A DNA stretch of 64,000 nucleotides from Leucaena leucocephala (GCA_037074615.1 CM073519.1:24573001-24637000); one strand, 5' to 3'; positions 19,506 through 32,753 are shown, numbered from the stretch's first letter. Notes: generated from the letters alone by a model not told the origin. Program-made: numbers and translations.

Positions 19506-22500
19506 TGTCATATCCCTAATTTTCTTATCTGATATATATGAACAGTTTATATGTAATGGATATGAGATTCTTCAAATAAACTATATCAGATTAAGGAACA
19601 AAAGAGAGGGATTATTAACTAAGGAAAGTTTAGGGACCTAAATGAAAATTAGAAAAGGTTAGAGGCTAAAAGTGAAAGTAGAAACAAAAGTTGGGCCAAA
19701 TGTGGTAATTATCAAAAGTTTAGGACATAAATGTAATTAAACAAAAGTTCAGGGACAAAAATATAATTATGAGAAAGTTGAACTAAAAAAGGCTAAAAAA
19801 TACCTAGAATCATATTAGTCCCAAATTTTACTAGTAGATAGGCAAAATTATTCTGATCAGTTTAATGCAACACAGAATTTTGATTTGAGATCCAGATTAA
19901 TTGATATATATTCCTGAAGCCAGGAAGAATTATTGCAATATTTTTTAGACTTCATAATGAGATAAAAATTTATAGTAAATTCCTATATTTAATATAAGAA
20001 TTTATAAAATTGATAGAGTCAGAAAGGAAATCCTATAGAATTCTTACGGGATTTTATAGTATAATAGAATAGCAGATAAATACTGTCAGGATAGATTTCT
20101 TGGGATTTATGCCATAAAGGTAATGGATCAGTACCAAGGCCCAAATGGTGTCCCAATAGGCCCAATAAGGTGATGAGACAGTTAAGTGGGCCAGAGTCTA
20201 GAGTAACCTAGGAAAAGTGTGAAATTATGAAAATGCCCCTAGGTGGCCAGATTATACCAGTAATGAATGGAGGACAATTTGGTCATTCTAGATAGGCTAA
20301 AAATGTCCAAGATAGTATAAACATGATTATTTAGAGCCAGTTTATACCCTGGTGTAGTATAAAGAGGTGTGAAATGATAATTATGCCCTTAGGGTTAATA
20401 TAGAGCAAGAAAGAGCAACAACGTTTTTTGGTCATTTCCCAAGGGATGGTTGGCAGATAAATACTCAGTCTAACAATGTCAATGGTATGAGAAACCTAGA
20501 CACTAGTTTCCATGATAGAATACATATTCTTGAATATTATAAAAATTAGGAATATAAAATAGTTTAGTTTTTGTGAAACTGCTCATATCGGTATTGGACT
20601 TGACCAAAATTTTTCCTATCAGTATATTTACCATTTTCTAGCCAAACATGGCCCTAAATGATGTCATGCATGGCGTCAACTTTAGGCTTATAGGGCAAGC
20701 TTGGTTCAAGGATGAATATAGACCATTATATCAAATAGTAACTAAACTAATCTTGGTCATTCATTTCCACCCAAGATTTTCAATAAATACCCCCAAACTA
20801 GACTTGATTTCGCATGCATGATACCTTAGGGGACCTCTGGCCAAATTTTAATCTAACAAGTTAGCTCTTGGTTTTAAGGGGTTTTTGTAATATATTTCCC
20901 TTGTGGTTGCTGCTGGAAGTGTTGTCCACATGTGATAAGAATATGAGTTTTATGTTATGGATAGTTTAACCAAGCTTAAATAAGCTAGAATTAAGTGGTA
21001 TAAGCTTGGAAATTCAAGTATGCATGTAGTTAGGGTTTTGTGTTATTGGCTGCTAGTGTACAAATCACTGTTCATATGTTAGAATTTCATGATTTTGATG
21101 CTTCCAGTGAGTTTAAAATGGAAAATTATGTGGGGATAAAGTAGGAGAACAAGTATTGGAAGCATTGGAATAAAAAAAATGATTTTTTAGAAAAAGAAGG
21201 GTTCACTTCAGTTCTATACAGCAGCTAATGGTTTGTTTGATTTTATATTTGGATTCTACATGAAAAATTATGTGGAAATGAACCATGAGAATTTATTTTA
21301 GAAAGATGGAAGTATGGAACATAAAATAGAAAAAGAATGGAAGTTAGTGAAAACCTAGTATTGGAATTATTTTGAAGTTGAGTTATAACTTGATGTTACT
21401 TTGTAATGGCTAGGTTTTGACATTTGTGAAGGAAGGAAATCATCTCAAGAAGACTTTGTCAAGGATAGTTCAAGAGGTAGAAAGAATACCTAACTATAGT
21501 TTCATGTTTGCTTGATTGTATGCTTGCTTGTTAGTTATGGTGTTTGGTTGAGCTTGAGATTGTGCTATCATGTTTATGATGCAGTATGAATGATTGCAAC
21601 TCCTTGCAACTAATGTCATGACAATATTCATGTTAGAGTTTTCTTATGTACTATTCATGTTGTAGCTCCCATCTCATGATAACATGTCAAGCATCTAATT
21701 AATCATGCATGATATTATAGTCTGTATGTATTGAGATTTTCATGAAATCTCATTCTTTCCGTATCCACAACCATGTCATAGGTGCTGGAACATATCAAGG
21801 AAAAAGGTTAAACATAGATGGTTGAAATTGTGTAATAAGTTATATTGTCTACTTTACATTATGGAAGGATATGATGGGATGCATGGTGTATGATCACATG
21901 GTTGTATTCTGAGGCTATGGTTTTGTGACAATGTTTACGATGCCTTAACCAATGAGTTTGAACTTAAAATTTTGTATGATAATAGATAGGATATAGAGCT
22001 TTAAAGGAATACCAAGAACGCCTCAATTGGTTAATTATTCAATTTAGTATGATTTTTCTAAGTTGGAGTTAACATCTGGAATTGAGATAAAGAGAGCAAC
22101 TAGAGGCAGTAACGTTCCAACGTTAATTTCATATGGTAAATGAACATGTTTTTCTATGACATTTTATTATCTTAAAGAACAGATCTGGAGTTTCAAATCT
22201 ATATGTAACATGGTTCATTTGGACAAGTAACGAAAGGGAAATGAATTTTTAAATTTGTGGTAAAGAAACTGGAACTTCCAGATTTACCAATTGAACAGTG
22301 TTTTTCAACAAATAAATTGATTTCATTAGGACAATGGAACCTCAGTTTTTTATTTTTTATTCAAATTTAAATGAAATATATTTCATTAGAAATTAGAACC
22401 ACCCTATTTCGATTTTTCTACATTTAACTATGAGTTTTCAAAGTTAAGTATATGTTCTAGATTACCAAATGAACAGTAACCATGAACAGTACCCAAGAAG

Positions 22501-22600
22501 CAATCTTTTGAAAATACATGTTTCTAAGGTAAAAGTCTATGTAATTGGTTTAAATGACTTCCAATTAAGTATAATTGAGGTTGAAAATAAGGACACGATA
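19506..22600 (+). mobile_element. solo LTR subtype A
   Basis: A 3095-bp LTR from TGTCATATCCC to ...GGACACGATA (mutated GGATGTGACA). It is flanked by ACTAC (19501-19505) and ACTGC (22601-22605), a 5-bp duplication with one mismatch; the surrounding B LTR is continuous across it. Its TATA box is degraded to CAATAAATAC at about 20781. There is no internal domain and no gene. Confidence 0.9.
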
Positions 22601-23148
22601 ACTGCCTTCATAGGCTAAACTCTCGAGAAATTCCCTGAAACATATTTATCGGGTGTTTTAATACACTTTAAATTCCATAACAAATTCTACATAACTCCTT
22701 TTTGAGCTATGTTAGTTTCATAAATTCTTATATTAATTATAAGAATTTACTACCACATTTTCATCTGATTATGAGGTCTAGAGGATATTGTATTAAGTTT
22801 CCTTTCTTTAGAAATTAATATAAATTTTTTGGGACCTCATATTAAAATTCTATGTTGCATTAAACTGATTAGAATAATTTTTATTATTTACTAGAAAAAT
22901 TTGGAACTAATATGATTTTGGGTATTTTTGGGCTTTTTCCAGCTCAACTTTCTCATAACTACCATTTTGTCCTTGAACTTTTGAAAATTACACTTTTCAC
23001 CATAAACCTTTTAAACTTTTCATTTTAGTCTCTTATCTCTATACCTTTTTCTAATCATTATTTTTTCTTTCTATTAATCATCATAGTCCTTTCCAAACCT
23101 CTTTCTACTATTAGTATTATACAGATAAGGAAAAAGTAGGATGTGACA
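22601..23148 (-). mobile_element. LTR subtype B, segment 3 of 3 (own start)
   Basis: It ends at 23148 with the complement of TGTCACATCC, the B LTR start, and is homologous to 31650-32264. The whole B LTR (15984-23148) was inserted in another B LTR, whose interior resumes at 23149. Confidence 0.85.
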
Positions 23149-23540
23149 AATTTCATGATTTCGATGCTTCCAATGGTTTTAAAATAAAAAGTTGTGTGTG
23201 ATTAAGTAGAAAAATAAGTATTGGAAGTATTGAAATTAAAATAAATTTTTTTAAAGAAAGCATACTTCTTTCAGTTTTGTTCAGCAAGGCATGAAGGAGC
23301 TAGAATTTTATGATTCTAAGCTCATTAATGGATATAAAAGGCCAAATTATGTAGGTTAAAGATAAGACATCAAGTAATTCAAAGGTCAAATCAATTAATG
23401 AAAAATAGGGAAGTTACCTTAGTTAATTAAGTTCAATGTTCACGGAAATTAGATTATGATGAATATATGGTTATGTAATATCTAGGCTTTGATTTATGTG
23501 CTCAAAGAAGGCAGCCACATATCAAGAAGAAGTATGATAG
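23149..23540 (+). mobile_element. interior fragment of a + oriented B LTR
   Basis: ATTTCATGATTTCGATGCTTCC... matches 58720-58990 and, near 23510, the complement of 16600-16660. It ends by 23540, where unrelated sequence starts. Confidence 0.7.
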
Positions 23541-25281
23541 GATCAGATTTTTGCCTCATGGCCCATCAAAATAATGATTGCACCTAATAATGTAGTATAA
23601 ATCACAACCCTATCGTTCTTCTCAATGAACCTTTTTATTTGAATCCTAGCAAATTAGTGAATGAAACCATTGAAAACCTGAGTAAAAGCATGATTTTTGG
23701 GTTTGATCGACATTGAAGCAATAAAATCAAGGTGTAGTAAAAGTAGATGTTTTTGATATTTTTGATAAATGTGAAAGTAGTGATCAATGTAAGAGAAATG
23801 TGATGAAAACACCTCTTGATGAAGAAAACAAATTTCTCCTTGCTCTTAATTTGACATGGGAGTTTTGAAATCACTAAGTCTTAAATAAAACCTCAATCAA
23901 TTGATTGAGTCCAGTACATTAATGGTTCTTAAACTCCTTTGATCAAAGCTAGTTTAAAAACTTCTTGATGCACTCTTAGAAACCACTTAGTGTGTAATTA
24001 AATCAGATGATGATAATGCCCTCAAATGGTCATTATCATTAACCATATACTTCAAGAAATTGAATTAAACACCAACAATCGTTGATAATTATCCAACTAA
24101 CCATAAATCAAGATTGAAATATTTATTTAAAATCAACAATCACATAATCCAATGTCTATTACAAATGTCTAATAAGAGAATTAATCCAGCGATAATTCAA
24201 CCATATACAGACATGAAATCCCTAAATCTAGAGTTCTCAAAACATGTACAAGTGCAGATTAAGACAATTAGGTGATTCTATTTCAATTTCCAAGATTTTC
24301 AAAAATTGAAGTGTGGAAATGGTTTTTAGAAAATTGCTACTACAAAAAGGTAAGGAAAATATAGCAATGATTCACTTTTGAAAGTACAATGGTAGTTCAA
24401 AAAGGTCATTATATACAATATTGCTAGAGCAAAGAGAAGGAAGATGAATATTTTCAAATTTGCACACTAGTAGTGACAAAAAATATTTCAGGTCGTGACT
24501 CAAAATAACAGTGAGCTATGCTCAAAGCATTAGGAAAGTTAGTCATGACCTAAAGCACATCTAGTCGTGACTTGTAAACACAAAAAGCATATCCTAAACT
24601 CAAGAAAACTTTTTGTCACAACCTAAGGTACATATAGTCTTGACCAAAAAACATAGTGAATCATATTTGTTCAGAAATCCATCTTACATCACGACCAAAT
24701 CAACTAATGTCATGACCTATGGTCACATAAACTACCAAGCAATAAATTTTCAAAGCTTAACACATTCTAACACCCAAAAACCTTTTAGCAAGCATTAAAG
24801 TTTGTGATGAAAGATTGGATTTTTTGAAAAAAAATTGGCATTTATTGAATCATTAGAAAAGAAAATCACAACTTGTCTATTATACTCAAACTTGATTGTG
24901 TCCTCACTGTCAGCTTGAAGAGAAGCATTCAGTGAACATAGGTAGATAATAGCTCAAAATTTAATCAATTAAAGCAAATAGAAATCAAATCATCATTCAA
25001 AACATAACTCAATTTAAATTCGTCATTAAGCATGCAGTCATATTTTAATCATACAAAGCAATTCAAGAAAGAAAAGATGAAAGGATGGGTAAGCTAAAAT
25101 ATGCACTTGAGTGTGTGGATGAAAGGACAACAGTATAAAACAAGAAGAAAACTGAGGAATTTTATTCAAAAAACCAAAGAAACATCAAACAAAGAAATTT
25201 ATTACTACTTCTACTGGTTCATCCCTTTCAAAACTCATAAAACCTTCACATGCCACAAAATATCATAAACTATAAAGGAGC
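23541..25281. other. AT-rich noncoding stretch, probably 3' region of the gypsy remnant at 25282-26734
   Basis: I see no protein domain; short open frames are scattered. It carries a GTCRYGAC motif array (24466-24765) like the one inside the adjacent pseudogene, which suggests it belongs to the same element, on its downstream side. A perfect AATCAATTGATT palindrome lies near 23895. Confidence 0.4.
24466..24765. repeat. second array of GTCRYGAC-like palindromes
   Basis: About eight copies: GTCGTGAC (twice), GTCATGAC (twice), ATCACGAC, GTCACAAC, GTCTTGAC and a leading TAGTGAC, at irregular 20-60 bp spacing. Confidence 0.7.
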
Positions 25282-26734
25282 ATGGAAAGTGATAGAGAAA
25301 GGAAAGGGACAACCTGGCCTTATGAAGGTAGTGGAAACTCAGAGAATTTTGAGAGACGGCTGTTTGTTTGGAAAATCTTCCCTATTGCCTTCCCTCTCCA
25401 TTCTAGAATCCCAAAATCATGTACTTTGACTACATTGTTAAGTCTATCCCAGCTTGTCTTGAATTTTCCCTTTTTAAACTTTAACTTGCCTAACTAAGGT
25501 TGGTATATAGCATCAACAAACTTGGATGATGTTCCCTTCACATCCTTTTTATATTATTGGAGGTTGCTTTTGTCCAGCTTGTTTAGATTCTCCAATTTGT
25601 CATCTACTTCCTTAAGTGTTACACTAAGCTGAGGTTGATCTTCAATTACAACATACTTGGGATCACTTTCCTTCATACCTACTTCATTATTAGAGATCAA
25701 ATCATTCAAAAATTGTAAGGTATGAGTTGTAATTTTAGAATACAAGTAAGGAAAATTAGAGTTAGGATATGTTAGCCCTTTAACTACAACATTGGAGGGT
25801 AAAACTGAAGAAACTTGAAGTTCACTTGTTGTATCTGACATTCCAAGTCGTAACCTCTCTGTCTTGTCATTAACTTCTCATTTCGACTCCAATTCATAAA
25901 GAGCATCTCAGGAGTTTGTAGTCCTGACTTGTTCACCCTTTGGTCACGATAGAGATTCATAGAGTCTTCTCTCCTTATTAATATTCTCTCTAGTCATGAC
26001 CAAATAATCATATAGTCGTGACGCATTTTCACAGAGACTTCTTCCTTTAGCATGTTGATATTTAGTTTTTATTTGTGGTCCATCTTGTCCTGACTTGAAA
26101 TCATAAAGATTCTAGTATGTAGAATTTATTCCACTTTTAACTTCCATGATATCTTGTGAACATGCAAAATTTCTCAACAAATCCTTGCCAAGGATAATGT
26201 CACACGTGAATGATGAAATATAATTGAAATTTGATGAGTATGAGAAATCTTGAGAAACATATATCATGCTATTAATGTCTAAGGAAATAAAACATGGAGT
26301 ATCACTTCCACAAGAACAAGAGAAATAATAAACATAAGATAGAGATGCAAAATAATCACTATAGGAACATAAAGATGAGTCTAAATCAACATGCTCATAG
26401 GATGCTTCATAGGAATTTTGTGAATTATGCAGCATAGAATCATATCCATCATGCAAACTCAATTAATGATCATCTCAAGTTTCCTCAATAGCATTTAATC
26501 CAACAAAAGCAGAATTGTTAAAAGGATATTTCATTACTTCATTCATATTAAAAGTGACTACATGTTCCTAAACTTCCATTGTTATGGAACTATACTTCAT
26601 ACTAATGATTGTCTTGGAAGTTTAGAGGAAGGGTCTACCTAGGATCAAAGTGCTCTCATTCACTAGCTCACTAGACATATCTAAGACATAAAAATAAGTT
26701 GGGAACACTAAGTCCTTGACCTACACTAGAACAT
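25282..26734 (-). pseudogene. internally deleted Ty3/gypsy polyprotein (protease part and possible integrase C-terminus)
   Basis: One frame on the - strand reads from 26734 leftward with a few stops. About 26505-26734 gives FPTYFYVLDMSSELVN and STLILGRPFL, typical of the flap and alpha-helix end of gypsy retropepsins; the catalytic Asp would lie further upstream, beyond the inserted LTR. A Ser/Tyr-rich linker follows (26112-26462), then 25554-25841. At about 25350-25500, KKGKFKTSWDRLNNVVKVHD...GILE followed by FQTNSRL resembles the GPY/F integrase C-terminal module, with the GPF residues altered. No RT, RNase H or integrase core lies between, so the element is a deletion derivative. Lineage is uncertain, perhaps Athila/Ogre-like. 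Confidence 0.65.
25915..26095. repeat. third cluster of GTCRYGAC-like motifs, inside the gypsy pseudogene
   Basis: GTCCTGAC (twice), GTCACGAT, GTCATGAC and GTCGTGAC lie between the two longer open stretches of the pseudogene. Confidence 0.6.
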
Positions 26735-28888
26735 TGTCACATCCTAATTTTTCCCTATATGTATAAGATTGACAGAGGAAAGAGGTTTAGAAAGGATTGG
26801 GATGATTAATAGAGAAAAAAGATAATAATCAGACAAACGTTTAGGCCAAAAGCCTAGTATATAGCCTAAAATAGGTAGGCTACAGGCCCTATTGAGCATA
26901 ATTCCTAGGAGTATATGATGATATTTAGGGACTAAACTACAACTAATGAAAGTTCAAGGACTAAATTGTAAATAGTAAAAGTCCTTGGAGGCATAATGGT
27001 CATGTTTAGGAAACAGGGGGACTAAAATGTAAAGTCTAAAAGTTCCATGGTAAAAAGTGAAAGTAAACAAAAGCTTTAGGCCATTAAGTGTAATTATGAA
27101 AAATTGAGGGCCTAAAGTGTAATTTTTAAAAGTTATAGTGCACAATAGTAATTATGAGAAAATTGAGCCGAAAAAGGCCCAAAACTGCTTCGAATCATTT
27201 TAGTCCCAAATTTTACCAATAAATAGAGAAAATTATTTTGATCAGTTTAACACAACACATAATTTTGATTTGAGGTACCGCTAAATTTATATGAATTGAT
27301 GAAGGAAGGAAAATTAGTACAGTATCCTCTGAATCTTGAATCAAGTCAAATTTAGTAGTAAATTCTTATAATTAATATAAGAATTTATGAAACTGATAGA
27401 AGTAAAAAAGGAGTCCTATAGAATTAATTAAAGAATTTTCAGTAAGAAATGACATCGATAAAGGGTTTAAAGTAAATATATTAATTAGATTATGATGAAT
27501 ATATGGTTATTTTATTTTATATTATAATTTATTTTATTTTATATTAGAATGAATTTCTCTGAATATTAGAATCGATAAAAGAGGTTTTTAGAATTTATCT
27601 AAAAAATATGGCTATTTAAGGATAGCGGTATAGGAAGTGCCTTGGAATTTGTGCAAATTAGCAATTGGACCCAAAGAAGGCCCAATAATGGTGTCATGGA
27701 GTAGTTTGACAAGTCCTAAAAGTTGTTTTGGAGCCCAAGTGCAATAATGGATAATTTATGAATTTTTTAAGAAGAAAAGAAAATAAATTAAGGAAACTTT
27801 ACGAGAAAGCTAAGAATTGTACATGGTGGGCCCCATAAGCAGCACTCATGGCATCAAACAAGGAGAAAAAGAAGTATGTTTAGCATGTGATCTTATCTCA
27901 AGTTTGGCTTCTAGGGTAAGCTTGATTTAAGAGCAAATATGAGCCATTAGACAAATAGTGCTTGAGTTAATCCTAGCCATCCATCCACTACCTCTCAAGT
28001 CTATAAATACCCCACCTTAAGCTGCCCAAAACTGTGGCATAAGGAACCCTTGGGGAGGTGTTGCTCAAATGGAAACTCAAGCCAAGATAAAGAAGAATCC
28101 AAGGTCCAAAGTTCAAGCCAGCTAAAGATTTAGGTAAGCAATCTATCATAGCTTATTTTCCTTTAATTGGGGGCTTGAACTTAGGGATTTTATGGAAGAA
28201 AGTTAAGTTTTACGTAGGGTGTATGTGCTATCCAAAACCCTAGATGAAAGGAGAAAGAAGAAATTAAAGTTAGAGTTATGTGATTGATGCTTAAACAAGC
28301 TAGTTAGATGATTGATTATTGAATCAAGTTGATATTCTTGACATTGCAAGAAAGAGACCTTTTGGTTTGCACTGTTCATGATAAAGGAAGATGGAATTTC
28401 TATGATATAATGCTTCCATTGAATTTATATGATGATTTTGTGTAGGATTTGATAGGTTTTGAACCTTGGAAGCATTATAATTGGAAGTTGTAATTTTTCG
28501 AAGTTTTCTTTATTACTATTCACATGCATTAACAGTGATTGGAATTTCATGATTTTAATGCTTCCCATGGTTTTAAAATGAAAATTTATGTGGGATAAAG
28601 TAGAGAACAAGTATTGGAAGCATTGGAATCAAAATGAGAATTTTTGAAAGAAAAAGGGGAGTTATGTAATTCTGTCCACAACAGTGCATAGTTACTGGAA
28701 TTTATGAATTTTGAGTTTATAAATGGATTCAGAAGGCCAAATTATGTAGGGTAAAGTCAAGAAATTAATTGATTCAAAGGCCAAGTTAATTAGTAAAGAT
28801 TAGAGAAAGTTATGTTAGTTAAAGTTTAATGCTCAAGAAAGTTATATTGTAATGAATGGGTGATAATGCTATGTTAGAAATTGATTGG
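26735..28888 (+). mobile_element. LTR subtype B, 3'-truncated by further insertion
   Basis: It starts TGTCACATCCTAATTTTTCC, interrupting the gypsy protease frame, and follows subtype B (as 56845 onward). TATA box at 28002-28009. It is cut at 28888 by a C-type LTR. Confidence 0.85.
28002..28009 (+). promoter_or_regulatory. LTR TATA box
   Basis: TATAAATA followed by CCCC, as in sibling LTRs. Confidence 0.6.
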
Positions 28889-28997
28889 TGTCATATCCCA
28901 ATTTTTAGACCTAGAAGCCTAGTATGTAGCCTGAAAAAGGTAGGCTACTAGCCCCTATTATGCAGGAGTCTCAGAAGTATACACATGATGTTCAGGG
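28889..28997 (+). mobile_element. start of a C-type LTR
   Basis: TGTCATATCCCAATTTTTAG and the next about 90 bases match the C LTR start at 55350. It is interrupted after TTCAGGG by the reverse G element beginning at 28998. Confidence 0.8.
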
Positions 28998-30278
28998 TGT
29001 AACATCATTACTTTCATACATCTTAGGGACTATGCATTAGCATTTAGAACCACTTACAAGACCTTAGAAGTCCAATAGCTAAATCTGGAATTTTTCTCCT
29101 TCACGAGTTACTGTTCATATCGTATTCTAGATTATGCAATGAACTTCAAAAAATCATAATTAATTCTAGAAACTCAAAATGAAGTGGTTCAAAAATCATA
29201 CAGTTTATTCGTTGAAGTTTACTGCTCATTTGGTCAAAACTCTGGAAACAGATTCTGGTACCTTACTTTGGAAATTCAGTTCTCTTTGTACAGACATCCA
29301 AATAGAGCGTTATTGGTGTCAAAATGAAGCTTGGCATGTCATCTAAATTTCTATAAGATCTCATACATTTATTCCATCATTTACTATTTTTCATTAGATC
29401 ATGACCCTCACTGCTAATATTCATCATACAGCAATAATACATTTAACAATTCTTCACATAACACACATATACTATTCAATCCCTATCTTTTCTTCATGCT
29501 TCATCATCCTCTTTCATCATTCATAAACCTGTGGGATTTGGATTACATGGAAAGGAATGAGATTTTGGGGGAAATCTCAATAGCAAACATTACTAAACAA
29601 TGCATGCATTAATGTAACTACTTGTGCTTGCTTGTGAAAGTGTTATCATTGTGTAATGTGCATGCTTCCATGTAACATATGAAATATAATTGGACAAAGT
29701 AATCATAGAAACAGAGCTTCATATATAAGAACAATTGCAACACAATTCACTAAAGCCATAGCACAATCAAGCATAACATTCAATGCATACAAGTTTAGGA
29801 TAAGTTTACTACCTTGAGCACTTAACTTTCTTTCTCCTTATCTTGCTTCTTTCTTCTCACTTTTATTGAACATGTGGATGCCTCTCTTTGAGCATACCAA
29901 TCAATTCCTAACATCACATAATCATTCATTCATCACAATCTAACTTCCTTGAGCATTAAACTCACTTTAACTAACATAACTTCTTCTTGATTATTAAGCC
30001 CATTAACTTTCCTTAATCTTAACTAATGGACTTGGTCTTTGAATCAATTGATGTCTTGACTTTACCCTACACAATTTCATCTTTTGAATCCATTTATGAG
30101 CTTAGAATCATGAAATTCCAGCTCCTTTATCACATGCTGTACAGAACTGAAATTGCACTCAATTCTTTCAAAAAATCTCATTTTGATTCCAATGCTTCCC
30201 ATACTTGTTTCTCTACTTTATCCCACACAATTTTTTATTTTAAAACCATTGGAAGCATCAAAATCATGGAACTAAAAT

Positions 30279-30302
30279 CACTGTTCATGCGTGTGAACAG
30301 TG
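30279..30302. repeat. 9-bp-arm hairpin in the B LTR
   Basis: CACTGTTCA and TGAACAGTG separated by six bases. A shorter version (ACTGTTC/GAACAGT) survives at 58692-58713 in the + copy. Confidence 0.6.
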
Positions 30303-30811
30303 ACCGAGAAAGGGTTTCAAAAACTACAACCTTCGAATTTCAATGCTTTCAAGGTTCAAAACCTTTCCAATCCTACACAAAATCATCATCTAAATTCAAT
30401 GGAAGCCTTAAATCATTTAAATTCAATTTCCTTCCCTCATGAACAGTGCAGACTGAACAGGGCACACCATGGCAGAGTCAAGAATATCAATTTGATTCAA
30501 CAACCAACCACTTAACTAGCTTGTTTAAGCTTCAATCATATGTTTCTAACTTTAATTTCTTCTTTCCCCTTTTATCTAAGGTTTTTGGGCAGCACCTTCC
30601 CTTCGAGAAAAATCAACTTTTTTCCCATGAAAACCCTAAGTTCAAGCTCCCAAATCAAAGGAAAATAAGCTAGGAGAGATTGCTTACCTTTAATCTCTAG
30701 CTTGCTTGAACTTTGGAACCTTGAATCTTCTTTGTTTTGGCTTGAGTTTCCATTTTGCAAGAGTTTCCCCAAGGGTTGTTTGCTCACGGTTTGGCTGCAG
30801 AATTGAGGGGC

Positions 30812-30819
30812 TATTTATA
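30812..30819 (-). promoter_or_regulatory. LTR TATA box
   Basis: TATTTATA on + (TATAAATA on -), followed on the - strand by GCCCC. Confidence 0.55.
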
Positions 30820-32264
30820 GAAAAATTCCATGGAAAATGAATGGCCAAGATCACTTTGTACACTATTTGATCTAATGGCTCATATTTACTCTTACATCAA
30901 GCTTACTCTCTAAGCCAACTTGAGATAAATCCATACGACCAAAATCTTCTACTCCCCCTTGTCTTAGACGCCAAGTGTGTTGGTGTGTGGGTCCCACCAT
31001 GTGCAAGCCATAATTCACACTTTATCCCTTTCTTTTATTTTAAAAAATTCATAAATTATTTATTATTGGACTTGGCCTCCAAGACAACTCTTGGGACTTA
31101 ATGGGCTGCCCTAGCACGAAACTTTGGGCTGCCATAGGCCTTCCTTGGGTCCAATAGCCAATTGGCACAAATCCCAAGGTACCTTTCTTATAACGATACT
31201 CTTAAAATATTTTGATTTTGAAATAAATGCTAGACACCTCTTTTAATGGTTCTAAAATTTTTAGAAATTCATTCTAATATAAAATGAATTCCCTGTAAAG
31301 TCTCATAATTTTCTGAGACCCATAAGCCTTGATAAAAATTCCCTACATTTCCTTTAACCCTTTATCGGTGTCCGATTTTACTTTCATTTCTCAAAGGGCA
31401 TTATCGTCTTTTCAAACATCATCAAAGTATTTACTAGCCCTAATTAATCATCTTTATACCATCTTACATGTTTTTGGCCTGTACAGAATGACCAGAATAC
31501 CCTCCATCCATCACTGGTACAATAGGGGCATCCAGGGGCATTTTTATAATTTCACACTTTTTCTGGACTGCTCTGGACTCTGGCCGACATAACTGTCTCA
31601 CTACTTTATTGGGCTCATTATGGCGCCATTGGGCCTTGGTATGGGCTCATTAGCCTCATTACTTTATGGCACAATTCACAACAAATCTCACCAGATCCTA
31701 TTTATCGGGTACTTTATTTCACCGTAAAATCTCGTAAGGCTTCTACAGGATTCCTTTTCTGACTCTATTAATTTTATAAATTCTTATATTAAATATAGGA
31801 ATTTCCTATAATATCCCATCTGATTCTAATGTCTGAAGAATACTATAATAATTTGTCTGACTTCATAAATTTATATCAATTAATCGGGACCTCAAATAAA
31901 AATTATGTGTTCCGTTAAACTGACCCAAATAATTATGTCTATCTACTGGTAAAATTTGAGTCTGATATGATTTTGGGCATTTTTGGCCTATTTTGGCTAA
32001 ACTTTTCCATAATTACATTTAGGTCCCTGACTTTTTACTTAATTACATTTAGGTCCCTAAACTTTTGGAAATTACCACTTTTGGCCCAACATTTATTTCT
32101 ACTTCAACTTTTGACCTTTAACCTTTTCCAATTTTTGTTTAGGTCCTTCTCTTTCTTCAAGACTTATCTAACATTTATTATTTCTTCTTATCTTCGTCAT
32201 AATCCTTTCCAAACCTCTTTCCACTATCAGTATTATACATATAGGGAAAAATTTAGGATATGAC

Positions 32265-32280
32265 ATTTCTACCCCGTTAA
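32265..32280 (-). other. polypurine tract of the G element
   Basis: On the - strand it reads TTTAACGGGGTAGAAA immediately before the LTR start, the expected plus-strand primer position. Confidence 0.75.
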
Positions 32281-32730
32281 AATAAATTTAGTCCTCAAAA
32301 TTTGCTTAGCACCTTAGTCAGTAATTTTGGATAGATATACTTGTGTTCTTCTTTACTAAGGATTGGGGTATCTATCTCTTATATTTCATCTTGACATCTT
32401 AGCGGAGTACTTTTCATATTAGCAGATCTTCATATCTTCGTTATGACCATTCTTCTACTCTAAATCAACTTAATCAGAGTTGAACTCCAGTTCATTCTAT
32501 TACTTTCTTCCTACGCATCTATCTGCATATGGACTTCTCACTATGTTGGACTTGTGAGTAGTGTCCAGCATTCTGCAGGACTACATACCTGCTCACGAAT
32601 GCAAATCTCTAATATTAGAGCTCAAGCATTCTTTCTCTTAATATGCACAGCTCAAACACTCAAAGCTTGCATAGCTCTATCATATAGAGCCTGCACTGCT
32701 CTAACATTTGGAGCTTTAGCATATTTTACA

Positions 32731-32753
32731 AACATAACATAACATAACATAAT
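32731..32753. repeat. short (ATAAC)n microsatellite
   Basis: AACATAACATAACATAACAT, about four units. Confidence 0.85.

Larger units (their letters stand above)
28998..32264 (-). mobile_element. 3' LTR (subtype B) of a - strand G element
   Basis: A 3267-bp LTR reading TGTAACATCATTAC on + (own 3' end) to the complement of TGTCATATCCTAAATTTTTC at 32264. A purine tract and internal sequence lie on its own upstream side, so it is a 3' LTR. TATA box at 30812-30819. Coding-looking frames (30026-30673) are in LTR sequence repeated elsewhere and show no domain. Confidence 0.9.

Noticed and set aside
23541..24465. Noncoding RNA gene in the gap
   Set aside because: No promoter element, conserved structure or terminator pattern that I can support by eye.
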